A stretch of DNA of 64,000 bases from CAYSDH01 sp964429805 (lineage in GTDB: Bacteria; Bacteroidota; Bacteroidia; Flavobacteriales_D; JABDKJ01): assembly GCA_964429805.1 (NCBI GenBank), contig CAYSDH010000003.1:44479-108478 (forward strand). Direction: 5' to 3'. The notes under the pieces are model-generated. The model was not told the DNA's origin. It saw only the letters and a program-made list of their open reading frames with translations, and searched no databases. Positions 47,143 through 58,117 of the stretch are shown here, in pieces (the stretch's first letter is position 1; the number at the start of each line of letters is the position of its first letter). Both the position numbers and the translations under genes were made by a program.

Positions 47143-47347
47143 AGTTCTGAAATTACGGGATTCTGAGATTGCGGGATTCTGAGATTGAATTTTGTAAGGG
47201 CTGCTTGCGTATGGCAGTTGACTGAGGGTGAGATACTCGAAGTCCTAGTGAGGATTTTTATTTCTGAGATTGCGGGGTTCTGAGATTACGTAGTTCCGAG
47301 ATTGAATTTTGTAAGGGCTGCTTGCGTTTGGCAGTTGACTGAGGGTG
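47143..47347. repeat. Duplicated 88-base intergenic repeat with 16-base subrepeats
   Basis: Two imperfect copies of 88 bases (47143-47230 and 47260-47347) lie 117 bases apart. Their last 50 bases are nearly identical (47181-47230 and 47298-47347, one difference). Each begins with two to three degenerate 16-base units of the form ATTCTGAGATTGCGGG. No coding frame or strong hairpin explains it. The stretch 47096-47412 has no gene and otherwise holds only the eno terminator. It may be one locus of a dispersed repeat family. Confidence 0.85.
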
Positions 47348-47350
47348 CGC

Positions 47351-47380
47351 AAAAAAAAATGCCCTCCTGATGGAGGGCAT
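47351..47380 (-). terminator. Intrinsic terminator after eno
   Basis: On the minus strand TGCCCTCC pairs with GGAGGGCA across the loop ATCA, followed by nine T. It ends the carA-eno message right at the edge of the repeat. Confidence 0.92.
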
Positions 47381-47412
47381 AATGTTTGACAATACGTTGT
47401 TGGGTAATCGAA

Positions 47413-48708
<1,296 letters not shown>

Positions 48709-49827
48709 TTATGATTCCTGAGGAACCGGGTTCTTTTTATACTGTCTTATTAGTTCGATAAAGTCATCAAACAAGTATCTACTATCGTGAGGGCCTGGAC
48801 AGGCTTCTGGGTGATACTGCACAGAAAACACTGGCTTGTCCTTTAGTTTTATTCCCGCAATAGTGTCATCATTCAAATGACGGTGCGTGATTATAATGCT
48901 CTCATTATTCTCAGCATCTTCTTCCTTGACCACAAAACCATGGTTTTGCGATGTCACTTCAGCCTTGCCTGTAATTAAGTTTAAGACTGGATGGTTAATG
49001 CCTCTGTGACCGTGGTGCATTTTTCTGGTACTGAGTCCTTGGCTTAGTGCGATAACTTGATGTCCGAGACAAATTCCAAAACATGGAATTCCAGAATCTA
49101 CTAAAGCCTTGACTGTTTCAATCGGCTCTTTCAGTGCCGATGGGTCACCAGGTCCGTTTGACAACATAATGCCATCTGGCTTAAAAGCCAACATTTCTTC
49201 TGCTGATGTGCTCAGCGGAAATACTTTTACAAAGCAACCTCTCTCTACAAGACTGCGAACTATGTTGTTCTTAGTACCAAGGTCGAGCATTGCTACTCTG
49301 AATTCGGCATCTTGATTACCTGCATCAAAGGCTTCTTGAGTAGACACCTTTGAGGAAAGTTCTTGCCCTTCCATGGAAGGAACTTGGCTCAGTTGGGCTT
49401 TGAGCAAACTGATGTCTGTTCCGTCAGAACAAATGATGGCATTCATGGCACCTTTGTCTCTGATATGTCTCACTAAGAGTCTGGTGTCGATATCGGAAAT
49501 ACCGACTACCTTATGTTGCTCTAGGTACTCTTGAGTTGAGCTCACATCACCTATGCGTGAAAAGACCTCAGAGAATTTTTTGACTACGAGGCCAGATATA
49601 TTAATCTGGTCGCTTTCTACTTCTCGCTCATGCACACCATAATTCCCAATGTGAGAGGTGTTCATCACGAGTATCTGTCCGAAATACGAAGGGTCAGTAA
49701 AAATCTCCTGATATCCTGTCATTCCAGTGTTGAATGCGATTTCACCAACTGTCACACCTAGTGCGCCTATGGCCTCACCATGAAAGGTAGTGCCATCTTC
49801 TAATATCAATACTGCTTTGTTTTCCAT
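48709..49827 (-). CDS. carA: Carbamoyl-phosphate synthase small subunit
   Basis: A 372-residue glutaminase subunit that passes ammonia to CarB for pyrimidine and arginine synthesis. The N-terminal CPSase domain (VLILEDGTTFHGEAIG, FNTGMTGYQEIFTDPS) is followed by a class I glutamine amidotransferase. Its nucleophile is Cys253 in CFGICLGHQ, and the His-x-Glu pair lies in YHPEACPGP. No carB is in the window. It lies downstream of the rplQ terminator, so it is read either by read-through or from a promoter I cannot identify in the 88-base gap. Confidence 0.96.
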   Translation of the reverse strand: MENKAVLILEDGTTFHGEAIGALGVTVGEIAFNTGMTGYQEIFTDPSYFGQILVMNTSHIGNYGVHEREVESDQINISGLVVKKFSEVFSRIGDVSSTQEYLEQHKVVGISDIDTRLLVRHIRDKGAMNAIICSDGTDISLLKAQLSQVPSMEGQELSSKVSTQEAFDAGNQDAEFRVAMLDLGTKNNIVRSLVERGCFVKVFPLSTSAEEMLAFKPDGIMLSNGPGDPSALKEPIETVKALVDSGIPCFGICLGHQVIALSQGLSTRKMHHGHRGINHPVLNLITGKAEVTSQNHGFVVKEEDAENNESIIITHRHLNDDTIAGIKLKDKPVFSVQYHPEACPGPHDSRYLFDDFIELIRQYKKNPVPQES

Positions 49828-49845
49828 TAGGGCTCAAAATTGACC

Positions 49846-49878
49846 AAAAAAAAAGGACAACGCTCAATGCGCTGTCCT
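49846..49878 (-). terminator. Intrinsic terminator between rplQ and carA
   Basis: On the minus strand AGGACAGCGC and GCGTTGTCCT pair around ATTGA (with one G-T pair), followed by nine T. It closes the ribosomal superoperon. Confidence 0.9.
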
Positions 49879-49915
49879 GATATTTTTCACAATAACGAAG
49901 CGTTATCCATGCTCT

Positions 49916-50560
49916 TTACTCTTCTTCAGAAGATTTAGTAGCATCAGTCGCTGCGTCCTTGACATCTTCCACCACATCTGCAGCAGCATCTTTAATGTCG
50001 GCAGCCTTATCTGCAACTGCTTCTACTGCGTCAGCAGCTTTGTCCGTTACGGCATCAGCAACGTCACCAGCTTTCGCTGCCACAGTTGCTGCTGCTCCCG
50101 CAACCACAGCTCCAGCTCCAGCCACAGCACCTGCTGCTCCGCCAGACTTCTTGCTTCTTCTGCTTCGTTTGCTCTTCGTCTTCGTCTCTTTGGTGTAGAT
50201 GTCGTTGTAGTCTACAAGCTCAATCATACACATGTCGGCATTATCACCGAGTCTGTTACCTGTGCGAATGATACGTGTATATCCACCCGGACGACTCGCC
50301 ACTTTAGTAGAAACCTCTCTAAACAATTCCGATACAGCTTGCTTTTGCTTCAAGTAGCTGAATACGATTCTGCGTGAGTGAGTAGTATCTGTTTTTGACT
50401 TTGTAATCAATGGCTCGACATACTTTTTCAACGCCTTGGCTTTGGCCACAGTAGTATTGATGCGCTTATGCTCTATAAGCGAACATGCCATATTGGATAG
50501 CATGGCACCTCTGTGCGCCTTTTTCCTTCCTAGGTGGTTGAATTTCTTTCCGTGTCTCAT
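49916..50560 (-). CDS. rplQ: Ribosomal protein L17 with long alanine-rich C-terminal extension
   Basis: The first 124 residues are a normal L17 of the large subunit ([20 protein letters not shown] to [10 protein letters not shown]). A basic linker (126-138, [11 protein letters not shown]) leads to a Gly/Ala/Val stretch at 139-163, and then to an acidic amphipathic helix at about 164-208 made of repeated AADxV/DKAAD units, ending SSEEE. E. coli L17 has 127 residues, so the tail nearly doubles it. The tail looks disordered or helical and is not membrane-like enough to be a clear anchor. It is the last gene of the ribosomal operon. Confidence 0.93.
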   Translation of the reverse strand: MRHGKKFNHLGRKKAHRGAMLSNMACSLIEHKRINTTVAKAKALKKYVEPLITKSKTDTTHSRRIVFSYLKQKQAVSELFREVSTKVASRPGGYTRIIRTGNRLGDNADMCMIELVDYNDIYTKETKTKSKRSRRSKKSGGAAGAVAGAGAVVAGAAATVAAKAGDVADAVTDKAADAVEAVADKAADIKDAAADVVEDVKDAATDATKSSEEE

Positions 50561-50596
50561 CTCTCAATGTATTCGAGTTAGCCTTTTTGGCTTACT

Positions 50597-51589
50597 CTAT
50601 TCTTTATCCAATTTGTACTTGCCTACGTCCATTCCGAACTCCAAGTTCTTCAACTCTACGAGGTCTTCAAGCTCAGTAAGTGACTTCTTTCCGAAGTTTC
50701 TGAACTTCAAAAGGTCGTTTCTGTTGTACGAAACAAGGTCACCTAATGTGTCAATGTCCGCTGCTTTGAGGCAGTTAAGAGCTCTTACTGAAAGATCCAT
50801 ATCAACCAGTCGAGTCTTAAGAAGCTGTCTCATGTGCAGTGAGCTTTCGTCAAACTCTTCTGTCTCTTTCTTCTCGTCACTGTCTAACGTGATGCGCTCA
50901 TCAGAGAACAACATGAAGTGATGAATAAGAATTTTAGCAGCTTCTTGAAGTGCATCTTTCGGAGTGATTGACCCGTCAGTAACGAGGTCTACAATCAACT
51001 TCTCGTAATCCGTCTTTTGCTCAACTCTGAAGTTCTCGATGTTGTACTTCACGTTCTTGATTGGCGTGAAGATGCTGTCAGTGAAAATTGTACCAATAGG
51101 TGCATTGTTCACTTTGTTCTCTTCAGCAGGAACGTATCCACGTCCTTTACCGATGCTCAAGTCGATGTCAAGCTTTACCTTCTTATCAAGGTGAGCGATG
51201 ACATGGTCTGGGTTAAGCACTTGGAATGCAGATGTAAAGTTTCCGATGTCACCTGCTGTAAACTTGTCTTTTCCAGACAAAGAAACTTTCAACTTCTCAG
51301 TTGTTGTCCCGTCTATCTGTTGCTTGAAGCGCACTTGCTTCAAATTCAAGATTAGCTCAGTCACGTCTTCTACCACACCTTTAACCGTGGAGAATTCGTG
51401 GTCTACACCTTCAATGCGCACAGATGTGATGGCGAATCCTTCTAGTGAAGAAAGAAGAATTCTTCTTAGTGCATTACCAACTGTGACTCCGTATCCAGGC
51501 TCGAGTGGTCGGAATTCGAATTGGCCTATTTTGTCGTTGGACTCGATCATGATGACCTTGTCCGGCTTCTGAAAATCTAAGATTGGCAT
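50597..51589 (-). CDS. rpoA: RNA polymerase subunit alpha
   Basis: A 330-residue subunit that nucleates RNA polymerase assembly. The N-terminal dimerisation domain covers 1-230 ([37 protein letters not shown]). The C-terminal domain, about 255-320, carries the helix-hairpin-helix regions ([32 protein letters not shown]) that contact UP elements and activators. It sits in the usual alpha-operon position between rpsD and rplQ. Confidence 0.97.
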   Translation of the reverse strand: MPILDFQKPDKVIMIESNDKIGQFEFRPLEPGYGVTVGNALRRILLSSLEGFAITSVRIEGVDHEFSTVKGVVEDVTELILNLKQVRFKQQIDGTTTEKLKVSLSGKDKFTAGDIGNFTSAFQVLNPDHVIAHLDKKVKLDIDLSIGKGRGYVPAEENKVNNAPIGTIFTDSIFTPIKNVKYNIENFRVEQKTDYEKLIVDLVTDGSITPKDALQEAAKILIHHFMLFSDERITLDSDEKKETEEFDESSLHMRQLLKTRLVDMDLSVRALNCLKAADIDTLGDLVSYNRNDLLKFRNFGKKSLTELEDLVELKNLEFGMDVGKYKLDKE

Positions 51590-51609
51590 ACCGCTACTTG
51601 TTGATTTTA

Positions 51610-52215
51610 TTATTTAGAGTACAATTCGACTATGAGCTGCTCCTTGATGTTCTCAGGAATCTGCTCTCTTTCTGGTGTTGAAACAAAATTACCGCTCATT
51701 GTTTCTGTGTTCCAGTCTAACCAATCATGGGCAGGTGGGTTTCCAGCTAATGAAGCAGTGATCACTTCTAAAGATTTCGATCTCTCACGCACTGATACAA
51801 CATCACCTGGTCTTAATTGGTAAGACGGTATGTTCACCAACTTTCCGTTGACCATAATGTGTCTGTGTGTAACAAGTTGACGCGCACCTCTACGTGATGG
51901 AGCAACTCCAAGACGAAAGACTGTGTTATCTAATCTTGACTCACAAAGCTGCAATAGGTTGATACCTGTAATTCCTTCTTTACTTGATGCTCTCTTGAAC
52001 ATGTTTGAGAATTGCTTCTCAAGAATTCCATAGGTATACTTTGCCTTCTGCTTTTCAGCAAGCTGCATTGAGTATTCAGACTGCTTACCCCTTCTTCTGT
52101 TAGGGCCGTGCATTCCAGGTCCGTAATTCTTCCTTTCGAGTGCCTTATCAGGCCCGAAAATCGGTTCTTTGAACCTTCTTGCTATCTTGGACTTTGGTCC
52201 GGTATATCTAGCCAT
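51610..52215 (-). CDS. rpsD: Ribosomal protein S4, zinc-free form
   Basis: A 201-residue 16S rRNA-binding assembly protein. The S4 RNA-binding domain covers about 93-155 ([44 protein letters not shown]). The N-terminal domain [17 protein letters not shown] lacks the four zinc cysteines of the C+ form. In other bacteria S4 represses its own operon; whether that holds here is unknown. Confidence 0.97.
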   Translation of the reverse strand: MARYTGPKSKIARRFKEPIFGPDKALERKNYGPGMHGPNRRRGKQSEYSMQLAEKQKAKYTYGILEKQFSNMFKRASSKEGITGINLLQLCESRLDNTVFRLGVAPSRRGARQLVTHRHIMVNGKLVNIPSYQLRPGDVVSVRERSKSLEVITASLAGNPPAHDWLDWNTETMSGNFVSTPEREQIPENIKEQLIVELYSK

Positions 52216-52236
52216 TTTTTCTCTTCTCTAAAATTA

Positions 52237-52623
52237 TCAGACTCTTCTTTTCTTCGGTGGTCGACATCCGTTGTGCGGCATTGGCGTCACATCGATGATT
52301 TCTACTACTTCGACACCCATGTTGTGGATGGTACGTATAGCAGACTCTCGTCCTGACCCTGGTCCTTTCACGTAGACTTTGACCTTTCTTAATCCGTACT
52401 CCATTGCTTCAGTGACGCAGTTTTCTGCGGCTACTTGTGCAGCATAAGGAGTGTTTTTCTTTGAACCTCTGAATCCCATTTTTCCGGCCGATGACCATGA
52501 GATTACTTGTCCACTATTATTGGTTAGTGAGATGATGATGTTGTTAAACGAAGCACGGATATGTGCTTGTCCCATCGCTTCAACTCTAACCTTCTTTTTC
52601 TTTTTTCTATCAGCTTTTGCCAT
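52237..52623 (-). CDS. rpsK: Ribosomal protein S11
   Basis: A 128-residue platform protein of the small subunit. The core is conventional ([33 protein letters not shown]) and the basic tail [11 protein letters not shown] is complete. The N-terminus is unusually Lys-rich ([14 protein letters not shown]). Position between rpsM and rpsD is standard. Confidence 0.97.
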   Translation of the reverse strand: MAKADRKKKKKVRVEAMGQAHIRASFNNIIISLTNNSGQVISWSSAGKMGFRGSKKNTPYAAQVAAENCVTEAMEYGLRKVKVYVKGPGSGRESAIRTIHNMGVEVVEIIDVTPMPHNGCRPPKKRRV

Positions 52624-52650
52624 GACAAAGAGTTTTTAAGAGAGAACCAA

Positions 52651-53028
52651 TTACTTGGTAGCTTTCTTTTTGTTAGCAACTGTCTTCCTCTTACCCTTAC
52701 GAGTACGGGAGTTATTCTTGGTGTGCTGTCCGCGGAGTGGAAGACCACTTCTGTGACGGATACCACGATAACAACCGATATCCATCAGTCGTTTGATGTT
52801 CGTCTGAATTTCAGATCTCAATTGACCTTCTACTCTGAACTCTTCAGTGATCACTTTACGGATAGCCGTTAACTGATCATCATTCCAGTCCTGAACTTTG
52901 ATGCTATGATCCACTCCAGCCTTGTCGAGGATCCCTTTTGCCGAAGTACGACCGATACCATAGATGTAGGTGAGACCAATCTCTCCTCTCTTGTTCTTTG
53001 GTAAGTCTATTCCAACGATTCTTGCCAT
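52651..53028 (-). CDS. rpsM: Ribosomal protein S13
   Basis: A 125-residue head protein of the small subunit that contacts the P-site tRNA and bridges to L5. It starts with [20 protein letters not shown], has [15 protein letters not shown], and ends with the basic tail of the family. It lies 59 bases downstream of rpmJ. Confidence 0.97.
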   Translation of the reverse strand: MARIVGIDLPKNKRGEIGLTYIYGIGRTSAKGILDKAGVDHSIKVQDWNDDQLTAIRKVITEEFRVEGQLRSEIQTNIKRLMDIGCYRGIRHRSGLPLRGQHTKNNSRTRKGKRKTVANKKKATK

Positions 53029-53087
53029 TTGCTTATAGTTTAGAGTATCAACAATGCACTAAGTGTGCATCTACACCCATATTAAAA

Positions 53088-53204
53088 TCACCCTTGTCTT
53101 TGCTTGAACTTAGGGTTCTTCTTGTTAATTACATATAACTTTCCTTTCCTTCTCACGATCTTGCATTCTGCAGATCTCTTCTTCAAACTTGCTCTTACTT
53201 TCAT
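53088..53204 (-). CDS. rpmJ: Ribosomal protein L36, zinc-free form
   Basis: A 38-residue gene read from ATG 53202-53204 to TGA 53088-53090: [20 protein letters not shown], then [18 protein letters not shown]. This is L36 by its start and its FKQRQG end. The zinc ligands Cys11, Cys27 and His32 of the C+ form are replaced; only one Cys remains. The position between infA and rpsM is standard. Confidence 0.95.
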   Translation of the reverse strand: MKVRASLKKRSAECKIVRRKGKLYVINKKNPKFKQRQG

Positions 53205-53211
53205 CTCGATA

Positions 53212-53430
53212 TCATTTATATCTGAACGTAATTCTTCCTTTTGTCAAATCATATGGAGACATCTCCACTTTGACCTTATCTCCTGGAAGGATACGGATGT
53301 AAAACATCCTCATCTTTCCTGAAATGTGTGCCATGATGGTGTGACCATTTTCTAGCTCCACCTTGAACCTTGCGTTCGAGAGGGCTTCTTTAATTACTCC
53401 ATCTTGCTCTATTGAGGCTTGTTTCGCCAT
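53212..53430 (-). CDS. infA: Translation initiation factor IF-1
   Basis: A 72-residue S1-like OB-fold protein that binds the A site during initiation. The motifs [19 protein letters not shown] and [19 protein letters not shown] are typical. It lies 7 bases upstream of rpmJ and 9 bases downstream of map. Confidence 0.97.
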   Translation of the reverse strand: MAKQASIEQDGVIKEALSNARFKVELENGHTIMAHISGKMRMFYIRILPGDKVKVEMSPYDLTKGRITFRYK

Positions 53431-53439
53431 TCAATTATT

Positions 53440-54216
53440 TTAATTTATCTGTAAGACTTGTTCTATGTACTCAAATGTCGATAGTACTTCAGCTTTTCCT
53501 TTTCTCACCGCCACATCGTGTTCATAGTGAGCAGAGGGTTTATTATCTCTCGTAACGATGGTAAACCCATCGTCATGATTGCTAATCTCCTTCACGCCCA
53601 TATTTATCATCGGCTCTATAGCAAGTACCATGCCTTCTTTGAGCTTGGTACCCCGCCCTTGTTTACCGTAGTTAGGCACATTGGGCTCTTCGTGGAGGCT
53701 TCGACCGAGACCATGCCCGACCAATTCTCTCACTACACTAAAGCCATTACTCTCAGCATGACGCTGGATGGCTGAACCGATATCACCAATCCGATTACCC
53801 GATATGGCTTTCTCGATTCCGAGTTCCAAACACTCTTTGGTCACCTTTAAAAGGCGCTTCGTATCTGGATGGACATCACCTACTTCAAAAGTATAGGCGC
53901 TGTCTCCGTAGAACTCATTCCACAACACTCCACAGTCTATGGAGATTATGTCTCCATCCTCTAGTGGCTTGTCGCTTGGAACTCCGTGTACTACGGCCTC
54001 GTTTAGCGAACAACAGAGTGTGTTAGGGAAATCATACATGCCAAGAAAACCGGGTATTGCACCGTTATCTCGTATGAACTCCTCTGCCACTTTGTCCAGT
54101 GTTAAGGTGGACACTCCGGGCTCTATGAGCTTTGCGACTTCAGCTAAAGTCTTACCAACAAGTAAAGAACTCTGTCTTTGTATCTCTATCTCCTCGTCTG
54201 TCTTATAATGGATCAT
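53440..54216 (-). CDS. map: Methionine aminopeptidase, type I
   Basis: A 258-residue enzyme that removes N-terminal Met from new proteins. The metal ligands are visible in ISIDCGVLWNEFYGDSAYTF (two Asp), VGHGLGRSLHEEPNVPNYG (His) and MVLAIEPMI plus YEHDVAV (Glu residues). There is no zinc-finger extension. It directly follows secY, with no adk in between as in E. coli. Confidence 0.96.
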   Translation of the reverse strand: MIHYKTDEEIEIQRQSSLLVGKTLAEVAKLIEPGVSTLTLDKVAEEFIRDNGAIPGFLGMYDFPNTLCCSLNEAVVHGVPSDKPLEDGDIISIDCGVLWNEFYGDSAYTFEVGDVHPDTKRLLKVTKECLELGIEKAISGNRIGDIGSAIQRHAESNGFSVVRELVGHGLGRSLHEEPNVPNYGKQGRGTKLKEGMVLAIEPMINMGVKEISNHDDGFTIVTRDNKPSAHYEHDVAVRKGKAEVLSTFEYIEQVLQIN

Positions 54217-54220
54217 ATGA

Positions 54221-55564
54221 CTATCCAGTCTGGCCGAACATAGAGTTGCTACGCCCTTTGATCTTACCTGACCTCATCAATCCGTCATAATGCCTCGACA
54301 GGAGGTGACTTTCAATTTGTTGAAGTGTATCTAACACAACTCCTACCATAATCAACAGGGATGTACCCCCGAAGAATAAAGCAAATCCTTGCTTGACTCC
54401 GAACATGAATGCGAATGCTGGAAGAATCGCAACAAGCCCGAGGAAAATCGCTCCTGGAAGCGTAATTCTCGATAGCAATGAGTCAAGGAAATTAGCGGTA
54501 CTCTTTCCTGGCTTCACGCCTGGAATGAATCCTCCGCTTCGTTTAAGATTTTCTGCCATCTCTTGTGGATTGACCGTAATCGCAGTATAGAAATACGTGA
54601 AGATGACGACCATCAAGAAGAAGATGATGTTATACCACAGACCATTGATGTCAGTCATGCTAGTCAAAATAGGACTAGAAGTGTCTCCTTGAAATGCCTG
54701 AACGACATAAAGAGGAACGAACATGATGGCTTGAGCAAAGATAATTGGCATTACCCCTGCTGCATTGACTTTCAATGGAAGGTAGTTTCTAGAACCAGCT
54801 GTTTGTCTGTTTCCAACTACTCTTTTAGCAAAGTTTAATGGTACTCTTCGTGTAGCTTGTACAAGTGCAACTGATGCTGCAATGACTAATAGAAGGAATA
54901 CAATCTCAATAAGAAGCATAACCGGTCCTCCAACTCCTGAAGCACCAACTCGTCCAATTACTTCTTGGATGAATGCTCCTGGAAGGCTGGCAATAATACC
55001 AATCATGATGAGGAGAGAAATACCGTTTCCGATGCCTCGGTCAGTGATACGCTCACCCATCCACATGACAAATAGACAGCCTGATGAAAGGATAACAATA
55101 GAAGTCACCCACCATAGTGGACCATCGTCTGGCACGGCACCTTGCACGTTTACTACCGTTGAGGCTAAGTAACCTGGTGCTTGAAGAGTTGTAATAACTA
55201 CAGTCAGAATTCTTGTCCACTGACTAATCCACTTCTGGCCGCTTTCTCCTTCACGCTGCTTCTTCTGGATGGCCGGAACGGCTATACCTGCTAGCTGCAT
55301 GATGATCGATGCCGAGATATATGGCATGATTCCTAATGCAAAGATTGATGCTCTAGAGAACGCTCCTCCTGTAAATAAAGAAAGGAGTCCAGCTAGACCT
55401 TGACCTGAATCTGCATTGGCTTGAAGGGCCGAAAGGTTTACACCTGGTAGGACAACGAAAGACCCTATCCTGTAAAGAAGGATAAAGAACAGCGTCACCA
55501 AAATACGGTTCTTCAGCTCCGGAATGTTCCAGATATTCTTAAGTGTATTGAAAAAATTCTTCAT
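54221..55564 (-). CDS. secY: Protein translocase subunit SecY
   Basis: A 447-residue channel of the Sec translocon with ten membrane helices. Family marks include the first helix after KNRILVTLFFILLYRIGSFV, the plug region near residues 60-75 (AGLLSLFTGGAFSRASIFAL), the GMGERITD-like MGERITDRGIGNGIS and the cytoplasmic loop TRRVPLNFAKRVVG. It lies in the spc operon between rplO and map. Confidence 0.97.
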   Translation of the reverse strand: MKNFFNTLKNIWNIPELKNRILVTLFFILLYRIGSFVVLPGVNLSALQANADSGQGLAGLLSLFTGGAFSRASIFALGIMPYISASIIMQLAGIAVPAIQKKQREGESGQKWISQWTRILTVVITTLQAPGYLASTVVNVQGAVPDDGPLWWVTSIVILSSGCLFVMWMGERITDRGIGNGISLLIMIGIIASLPGAFIQEVIGRVGASGVGGPVMLLIEIVFLLLVIAASVALVQATRRVPLNFAKRVVGNRQTAGSRNYLPLKVNAAGVMPIIFAQAIMFVPLYVVQAFQGDTSSPILTSMTDINGLWYNIIFFLMVVIFTYFYTAITVNPQEMAENLKRSGGFIPGVKPGKSTANFLDSLLSRITLPGAIFLGLVAILPAFAFMFGVKQGFALFFGGTSLLIMVGVVLDTLQQIESHLLSRHYDGLMRSGKIKGRSNSMFGQTG

Positions 55565-55579
55565 TGTTCAGTGTTCGGT

Positions 55580-56026
55580 TTATAGTGTTGTTGCGGTTCC
55601 ACCTTTTCCCTCAACAGCTGCTTTTGCAGATGCGGAGAAACCGTGGGCCTTTACTTCGACCTTTGCGCTCAATTCTCCTCTTCCGAGAATCTTGATGCGG
55701 TCATTCTTCGAAGCCAAACCTACACTAACCAAAATTTCTGGGTCGATCATCTCGACTTTTTTATCATCAACGAGAGTTTGAAGAGTGTCAAGGTTGATTC
55801 CTTTGTATTCCACTCTGTTTCGGTTTCTGAAACCAAATTTTGGAACTCTACGCTGAAGTGGCATCTGACCACCTTCGAATCCTCGTTTGGTCTTGTAACC
55901 AGAACGAGACTTCGCTCCTTTATGACCTCTTGTCGCAGTGCCACCTTTCCCGGATCCTTGTCCGCGGCCTACTCGCTTGCCAGATTTCACAGATCCCTGT
56001 GCCGGCTTCAAATTGCTTAAGTCCAT
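55580..56026 (-). CDS. rplO: Ribosomal protein L15
   Basis: A 148-residue large-subunit protein with a Gly/Arg-rich N-terminal extension ([20 protein letters not shown]) that winds into 23S rRNA, followed by the globular L15 domain ([17 protein letters not shown]). It lies directly before secY, in the normal spc order. Confidence 0.97.
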   Translation of the reverse strand: MDLSNLKPAQGSVKSGKRVGRGQGSGKGGTATRGHKGAKSRSGYKTKRGFEGGQMPLQRRVPKFGFRNRNRVEYKGINLDTLQTLVDDKKVEMIDPEILVSVGLASKNDRIKILGRGELSAKVEVKAHGFSASAKAAVEGKGGTATTL

Positions 56027-56050
56027 TTCTTTATCTTATTAACTAGGTTG

Positions 56051-56239
56051 TTATATACCTTCTACTTTCACAAGGTGCTTTACCTTGTTGATCATGCCGA
56101 GAATCTGAGGGCTTGCCTCATGTTCTTTTGATTTGTGCAATCTCTTCAACCCTAATGCAACCAGCGTATCTTTCTGGCGCTTTGGCTTGTTGATGGCACT
56201 TCTGACCTGTGTTACTACTATCTTTCCCATTTCCGGCAA
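56051..56239 (-). CDS. rpmD: Ribosomal protein L30
   Basis: A 62-residue protein of the short bacterial L30 type (VTQVRSAINKPKRQKDTLVA, LGLKRLHKS). It has only one base of spacing to rpsE upstream and fits the S5-L30-L15 order. Confidence 0.96.
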   Translation of the reverse strand: MPEMGKIVVTQVRSAINKPKRQKDTLVALGLKRLHKSKEHEASPQILGMINKVKHLVKVEGI

Positions 56240-56240
56240 A

Positions 56241-56753
56241 TTATCCGTTGAATACTTTTCCTACATCGACTCCGCGCTGACGGGCCACATCGTAGGCATC
56301 TCTCATTTGCTCTAAAGCATCGAGTGTCGCCTTAACTACGTTGTGTGGGTTTGATGAACCTTGCGACTTGGCAAGCACATCTTTAATTCCAACACTCTCT
56401 AGCACGGCACGCATGGCACCTCCAGCAATTACTCCTGTTCCGTTAGAGGCAGGCTTCAAGAAAATCTTTGCTCCAGAGTACTTACCATACTGAGCATGTG
56501 GCACTGATCCATTGATGATCGGCACTTTAATCAAGTTCTTCTTAGCATCGTCAACCGCCTTCTGAATTGCTCCAGTGACTTCCTTTGCTTTACCAAGTCC
56601 ATGTCCAACCACTCCATTTTCATCTCCAACTACCACGATAGCTGAGAAAGAGAAGGTACGTCCACCTTTGGTTACCTTAGTCACACGGTTGATTGCAACG
56701 AGCTTGTCTTTGAGCTCGATATCACCTGCTTTTATCCTTAGTTCTTTCTTCAT
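56241..56753 (-). CDS. rpsE: Ribosomal protein S5
   Basis: A 170-residue small-subunit protein that affects translational accuracy. The dsRBD-like N-terminal part ([20 protein letters not shown]) and the C-terminal domain ([21 protein letters not shown]) are complete. It lies between rplR and rpmD. Confidence 0.97.
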   Translation of the reverse strand: MKKELRIKAGDIELKDKLVAINRVTKVTKGGRTFSFSAIVVVGDENGVVGHGLGKAKEVTGAIQKAVDDAKKNLIKVPIINGSVPHAQYGKYSGAKIFLKPASNGTGVIAGGAMRAVLESVGIKDVLAKSQGSSNPHNVVKATLDALEQMRDAYDVARQRGVDVGKVFNG

Positions 56754-56764
56754 TTGGCGTTTCC

Positions 56765-57106
56765 TTAAAATTTCAATCCGGCTTCACGAGCCGCATCGGC
56801 CAATGTCTTGATTCTACCATGGAAGAGGTATCCATTTCTGTCAAAAACGACTTCTGAGATTCCTTTTCCTTTTGCTAGCTCAGCGATTGCTTTACCAACT
56901 TCGGCCGCTTGGTCACCTTTGCTTCCTTTCGCAGCACGCGAAGAGGTTGCGCCAAGTGTAGCACCCATGTCATCATCGATGAGTTGAGCGTAGATATCCT
57001 TATTGCTTCGAAAAACTGATAGTCTAGGCCGCGCAGCTGAACCTCTGACCACCTTGCGAATTCTGCTCTTAATTCGCTTTCTTCTCTGTTCTTTTGTCAA
57101 TTTCAT
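56765..57106 (-). CDS. rplR: Ribosomal protein L18
   Basis: A 113-residue 5S rRNA-binding protein. The basic N-terminus ([16 protein letters not shown]), [17 protein letters not shown] and the C-terminal [20 protein letters not shown] are typical. It lies between rplF and rpsE. Confidence 0.97.
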   Translation of the reverse strand: MKLTKEQRRKRIKSRIRKVVRGSAARPRLSVFRSNKDIYAQLIDDDMGATLGATSSRAAKGSKGDQAAEVGKAIAELAKGKGISEVVFDRNGYLFHGRIKTLADAAREAGLKF

Positions 57107-57117
57107 AATTGCTCCTA

Positions 57118-57669
57118 TTATGCAGCTGCAGTCTTACCTGCTTTTCTTCTGAGTTCTTCACCTTCGAACTTGATACCTTTTCCTTTGTACGGCTCAGGCT
57201 TTCTCAAGCTTCTTAGTTTGGCGGCCACTTGACCTATTAACTGCTTGTCATGAGATTCTAGAATCACTTTTGGATTAGATCCCTTTTCCATTTCAGCAGT
57301 TACCTTAATTTCTTTTGGAAGTAAGATGACGATAGGGTGAGAGTAACCTAGGGCTAGAGTTAACTGCTGACCTTGAGTCTGCGCTCTGTAACCTACACCG
57401 ACAAGTTCTTGTACAGTTTTGTATCCTTCAGTAACACCTGTGACCATGTTGTTAATCAAAGAGCGATAAAGTCCGTGGTAGGCCTTCACTTGCTTTTGAT
57501 CATTTGCTCTAGAGCATGTCAATGTTCCGTCTTCAATCTCTACTGAGATAGACGCATCAACAGTCTGAGTGAGCTCGCCTTTAGGGCCTTTCACATGGAC
57601 ATCATTCCCATCGACCTTGATTTCAACCCCAGCGGGGATGGAGATCGGAGCGTTTCCTATTCGTGACAT
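57118..57669 (-). CDS. rplF: Ribosomal protein L6
   Basis: A 183-residue two-domain protein near the factor-binding site. It begins [17 protein letters not shown] and contains [19 protein letters not shown] and a C-terminal [15 protein letters not shown], the family signature. It lies between rpsH and rplR. Confidence 0.97.
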   Translation of the reverse strand: MSRIGNAPISIPAGVEIKVDGNDVHVKGPKGELTQTVDASISVEIEDGTLTCSRANDQKQVKAYHGLYRSLINNMVTGVTEGYKTVQELVGVGYRAQTQGQQLTLALGYSHPIVILLPKEIKVTAEMEKGSNPKVILESHDKQLIGQVAAKLRSLRKPEPYKGKGIKFEGEELRRKAGKTAAA

Positions 57670-57693
57670 CTTTTTTCTTTTTCTTTAATTAGA

Positions 57694-58092
57694 TCAATAG
57701 ACGTAGCAGAGTACTTCTCCACCAACATTCTCTCTTTTGGCCTCTTTTTCTGTCATCACACCTTTTGATGTAGAAAGAATTGAGATGCCGAGTCCGTTAA
57801 GTACACGCGGAAGTTTATCGCTTCCAGCATACTGTCTTAAACCAGGGCTACTGATTCGCTGCAGCTTTGTAATGGCAGGAACACCACTTTCTGCATCATA
57901 CTTCAAGGCAATTTTGATAGTACCTTGTACTTTATGATCTACGAACTTGTAGTTGAGGATATAACCCTTATCCATCAATATTTTCGTCATTTCCTTCTTC
58001 AAATTTGAAGCTGGAATATCTACCACTTTCTTCTTGGCCATGATGCCATTTCTGATTCGTGTGAGGTAGTCTGCTATTGGATCTGTATTCAT
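57694..58092 (-). CDS. rpsH: Ribosomal protein S8
   Basis: A 132-residue 16S rRNA-binding protein (DPIADYLTRIRNGIMAKK, VLNGLGISILSTSKGVMT, GGEVLCYVY end). In E. coli S8 represses the spc operon; no matching site was sought here. It lies between rpsN and rplF. Confidence 0.97.
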   Translation of the reverse strand: MNTDPIADYLTRIRNGIMAKKKVVDIPASNLKKEMTKILMDKGYILNYKFVDHKVQGTIKIALKYDAESGVPAITKLQRISSPGLRQYAGSDKLPRVLNGLGISILSTSKGVMTEKEAKRENVGGEVLCYVY

Positions 58093-58117
58093 ATCGAATT
58101 AATTCTCGTCTAAATAA

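Noticed and set aside
47143..47347. CRISPR array
   Set aside because: Only two copies, repeat length 88 bases, with degenerate subrepeats and no spacers or cas genes.
49959..50271. Plus-strand Ala- and Leu-rich open frames opposite rplQ
   Set aside because: They are shadows of the repetitive alanine codons in the L17 tail; no start signal or sensible domain.
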